Assembly (NCBI RefSeq): GCF_000709085.1
Contig: NZ_JFBD01000006.1
Coordinates: 1-36,824, forward strand
Source: Virgibacillus alimentarius
GTDB lineage: Bacteria; Bacillota; Bacilli; Bacillales; Amphibacillaceae
Reading direction: 5' to 3'
DNA length: 36,824 bases
Below, one piece after another: positions 35,822 to 36,824 of this stretch. The stretch's first letter is position 1, and each line of letters starts with the position of its first letter. A program made the translations under genes and the position numbers. Below the pieces are notes generated by a model. The model was not told the DNA's origin. It saw only the letters and a program-made list of their open reading frames with translations, and did no database searches.

Positions 35822-36313
35822 ATGGATAAAAAAATAGAGAGAAAAAGCAGAAAGCTGGAAATGCTTCTTTGGAGTATTGCACTACCGGGATTTGGACAGT
35901 TGTTAAATCGAAAATTTGTAAAAGGAGTTCTTTTAGTTGTACTAGAATTTGCAGTAAATGTTTTTGGGAATCTAAACCAGGCTATTGTATTAAGTTTTCA
36001 CGGGGAAATTCAAGAAGCAATTCAGCAAACAAATTACCTCTGGTTTATGTTTTATCCATGCCTATACCTCTTTGCTATTTGGGATGCATATAAAGATACG
36101 GGGGGTGGCCAAAAGCCATTTGCATATCTCCCATTTGTGTTTGCTGCATATATTGGTACAGTTGGTGTAGCTTTTTCACCAGTACTTAAAATTTTTGGGT
36201 ATCTCATTGGACCTGTCTGGCTACCGATTATATCAATACCAATTGGTTTAATTATTGGAGCGTTAATCAGGTGGATATTGATCAAATGTTATACAAGTGA
36301 GGACGCACGATAA
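35822..36313 (+). CDS. Small multi-pass membrane protein, unknown function
   Basis: A 163-residue protein with about four hydrophobic segments. The N-terminal phrase ALPGFGQLLNRKFVKGVLL resembles the PGxGQ(L/F)xNR(K/Q) signature of TM2-like and related small membrane proteins. The last helices are GTVGVAFSPVLKIFGYLIGPVWLPI and IPIGLIIGALIRWILI. I cannot name a family with confidence. It starts 4 nt after the DUF3231 stop with only a weak ribosome binding site, so coupling to that gene is likely. A terminator follows. Confidence 0.75.
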   Translation: MDKKIERKSRKLEMLLWSIALPGFGQLLNRKFVKGVLLVVLEFAVNVFGNLNQAIVLSFHGEIQEAIQQTNYLWFMFYPCLYLFAIWDAYKDTGGGQKPFAYLPFVFAAYIGTVGVAFSPVLKIFGYLIGPVWLPIISIPIGLIIGALIRWILIKCYTSEDAR

Positions 36314-36321
36314 ACCATAAT

Positions 36322-36356
36322 GAAAAAGTCCCTCAACATTCTGAGAGACTTTTCCT
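36322..36356 (+). terminator. Terminator after the small membrane protein gene
   Basis: AAAAGTC(C)CTCA pairs with TGAG(A)GACTTTT (imperfect), followed by CCTAAAT; the T-run is short but A and T tracts flank the stem. Confidence 0.6.
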
Positions 36357-36379
36357 AAATGGATATGCTTCCTCTACCT

Positions 36380-36691
36380 TTAATCTAGTTCTATATTTAC
36401 AACCCCACCAGTATTCACATCAACTTCTACTTTATATTTGGCTCCTTGTGCTGTTATAATATCCACCTCATAAACCAATATACCATGCTCTTGTTCCAGT
36501 TCAATTTTAACCACTTGACCTGGTACCTGTTCGAGTGCAATATTCATAGCCTCTTCGATCGATACTCTGCGGTTCCAAGCAGGCATGGGATTGGGGTGTG
36601 GATGATGATACCAATGATTGATATGCCCTTGATGATTCAAATTGTGTTGCCAATAAGGATGTTGACGAAGCGGTTGCCATTTATTATTCAT
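36380..36691 (-). CDS. PepSY-domain protein with His-rich N-terminus
   Basis: A 103-residue protein. Residues 1-36 contain eight histidines with many Trp, Asn and Pro (for example HPYWQHNLNHQGH and HHPHPNP). Residues 42-103 form one PepSY domain: RVSIEEAMNIALEQVPG, then VVKIELEQEHGILVYEVDI and KVEVDVNTGGVVNIELD. PepSY domains are usually extracytoplasmic, yet no signal peptide or membrane segment is present here, which is unusual. The His-rich part may bind metal; that is inference. AAAGGAG lies about 8 nt before the ATG. It converges on the membrane protein gene. The remaining 133 nt to the window end hold no gene that I can support. Confidence 0.8.
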   Translation of the reverse strand: MNNKWQPLRQHPYWQHNLNHQGHINHWYHHPHPNPMPAWNRRVSIEEAMNIALEQVPGQVVKIELEQEHGILVYEVDIITAQGAKYKVEVDVNTGGVVNIELD

Positions 36692-36824
36692 GAGCCTTCT
36701 CCTTTGCTTTGATAATTTTTAAGTTCCTTTATCATATTATTCAGGCATCTATATTGGGTGCCTGTTTTTGTAAAAACATAGAAGGCTCAAAGAAAAGGGT
36801 AGGACAAAACCCCAGCAAATGTAA

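Noticed and set aside
36741-36769. Hairpin CAGGCA...TGCCTG with a T-run as a terminator
   Set aside because: It points along the plus strand where no gene precedes it after the terminator at 36322-36356; it may be chance or belong to sequence outside the window.

Overview
The window is a chromosomal segment from a low-G+C, endospore-forming member of the Bacillaceae. The Bacillus subtilis-like gene order yeaC-yeaD-yebA-guaA-pbuG ... yebE ... purE-to-purD-yerA-yerB-yerC, the AGGAGG-type ribosome binding sites, two purine riboswitches, a PurR box pair and a gerA-type germination operon all support this. A betaine (BCCT) transporter would fit a halotolerant genus such as Oceanobacillus or Virgibacillus, but the genus is inference.

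Layout. 1-404: internally deleted remnant of a group IIC intron, abutting the terminator of yerC. 443-3599: yerA-yerB-yerC, minus strand. 3864-13879: the purine biosynthesis cluster, minus strand, in the order purE-purK-purL-purF-purM-purN-purH-purD. Its leader carries a promoter, two PurR boxes, a guanine-class riboswitch and a terminator. 13987-15461: a frameshifted BCCT transporter gene. 15521-18786: a YebE-like membrane protein, a MOSC protein, msrA and an MFS transporter. 18851-21963: pbuG with its own purine riboswitch, and guaA. 22071-26760: the coupled MoxR ATPase / DUF58 / transglutaminase operon. 26944-30334: two convergent DUF948 genes, a YihY/BrkB membrane protein and an AbgT transporter. 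30513-34620: a gerA-type germinant receptor operon plus one small membrane protein. 34804-36691: a DUF3231 gene, a small membrane protein gene and a His-rich PepSY protein.

The most unusual part is the purine cluster. purB, purC, purS and purQ are absent between purK and purL, and purK has a frameshift. PurF has no start codon ahead of its catalytic cysteine and its oxyanion-hole Asn is replaced. PurL has Ser in place of the second His of its ESHNHPS motif. Both glutaminase functions of the pathway (PurF domain, PurQ) are therefore lost here, while the PRPP-transferase and synthetase parts, and purD, purN, purM, purH and purE, stay open. The enzymes kept (F, D, N, L, M) are those needed to make AIR, which also feeds thiamine pyrimidine synthesis, and the damaged or missing post-AIR genes are K, C and B. 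This is either early decay into purine auxotrophy, supported by salvage through PbuG and GuaA, or a reduced, ammonia-driven AIR route.

A second oddity is an array of about 20-bp repeats inside yebA. Because 20 is not a multiple of 3, one DNA motif is read in all three frames, giving DINR, ISTG and YQP peptides in rotation.
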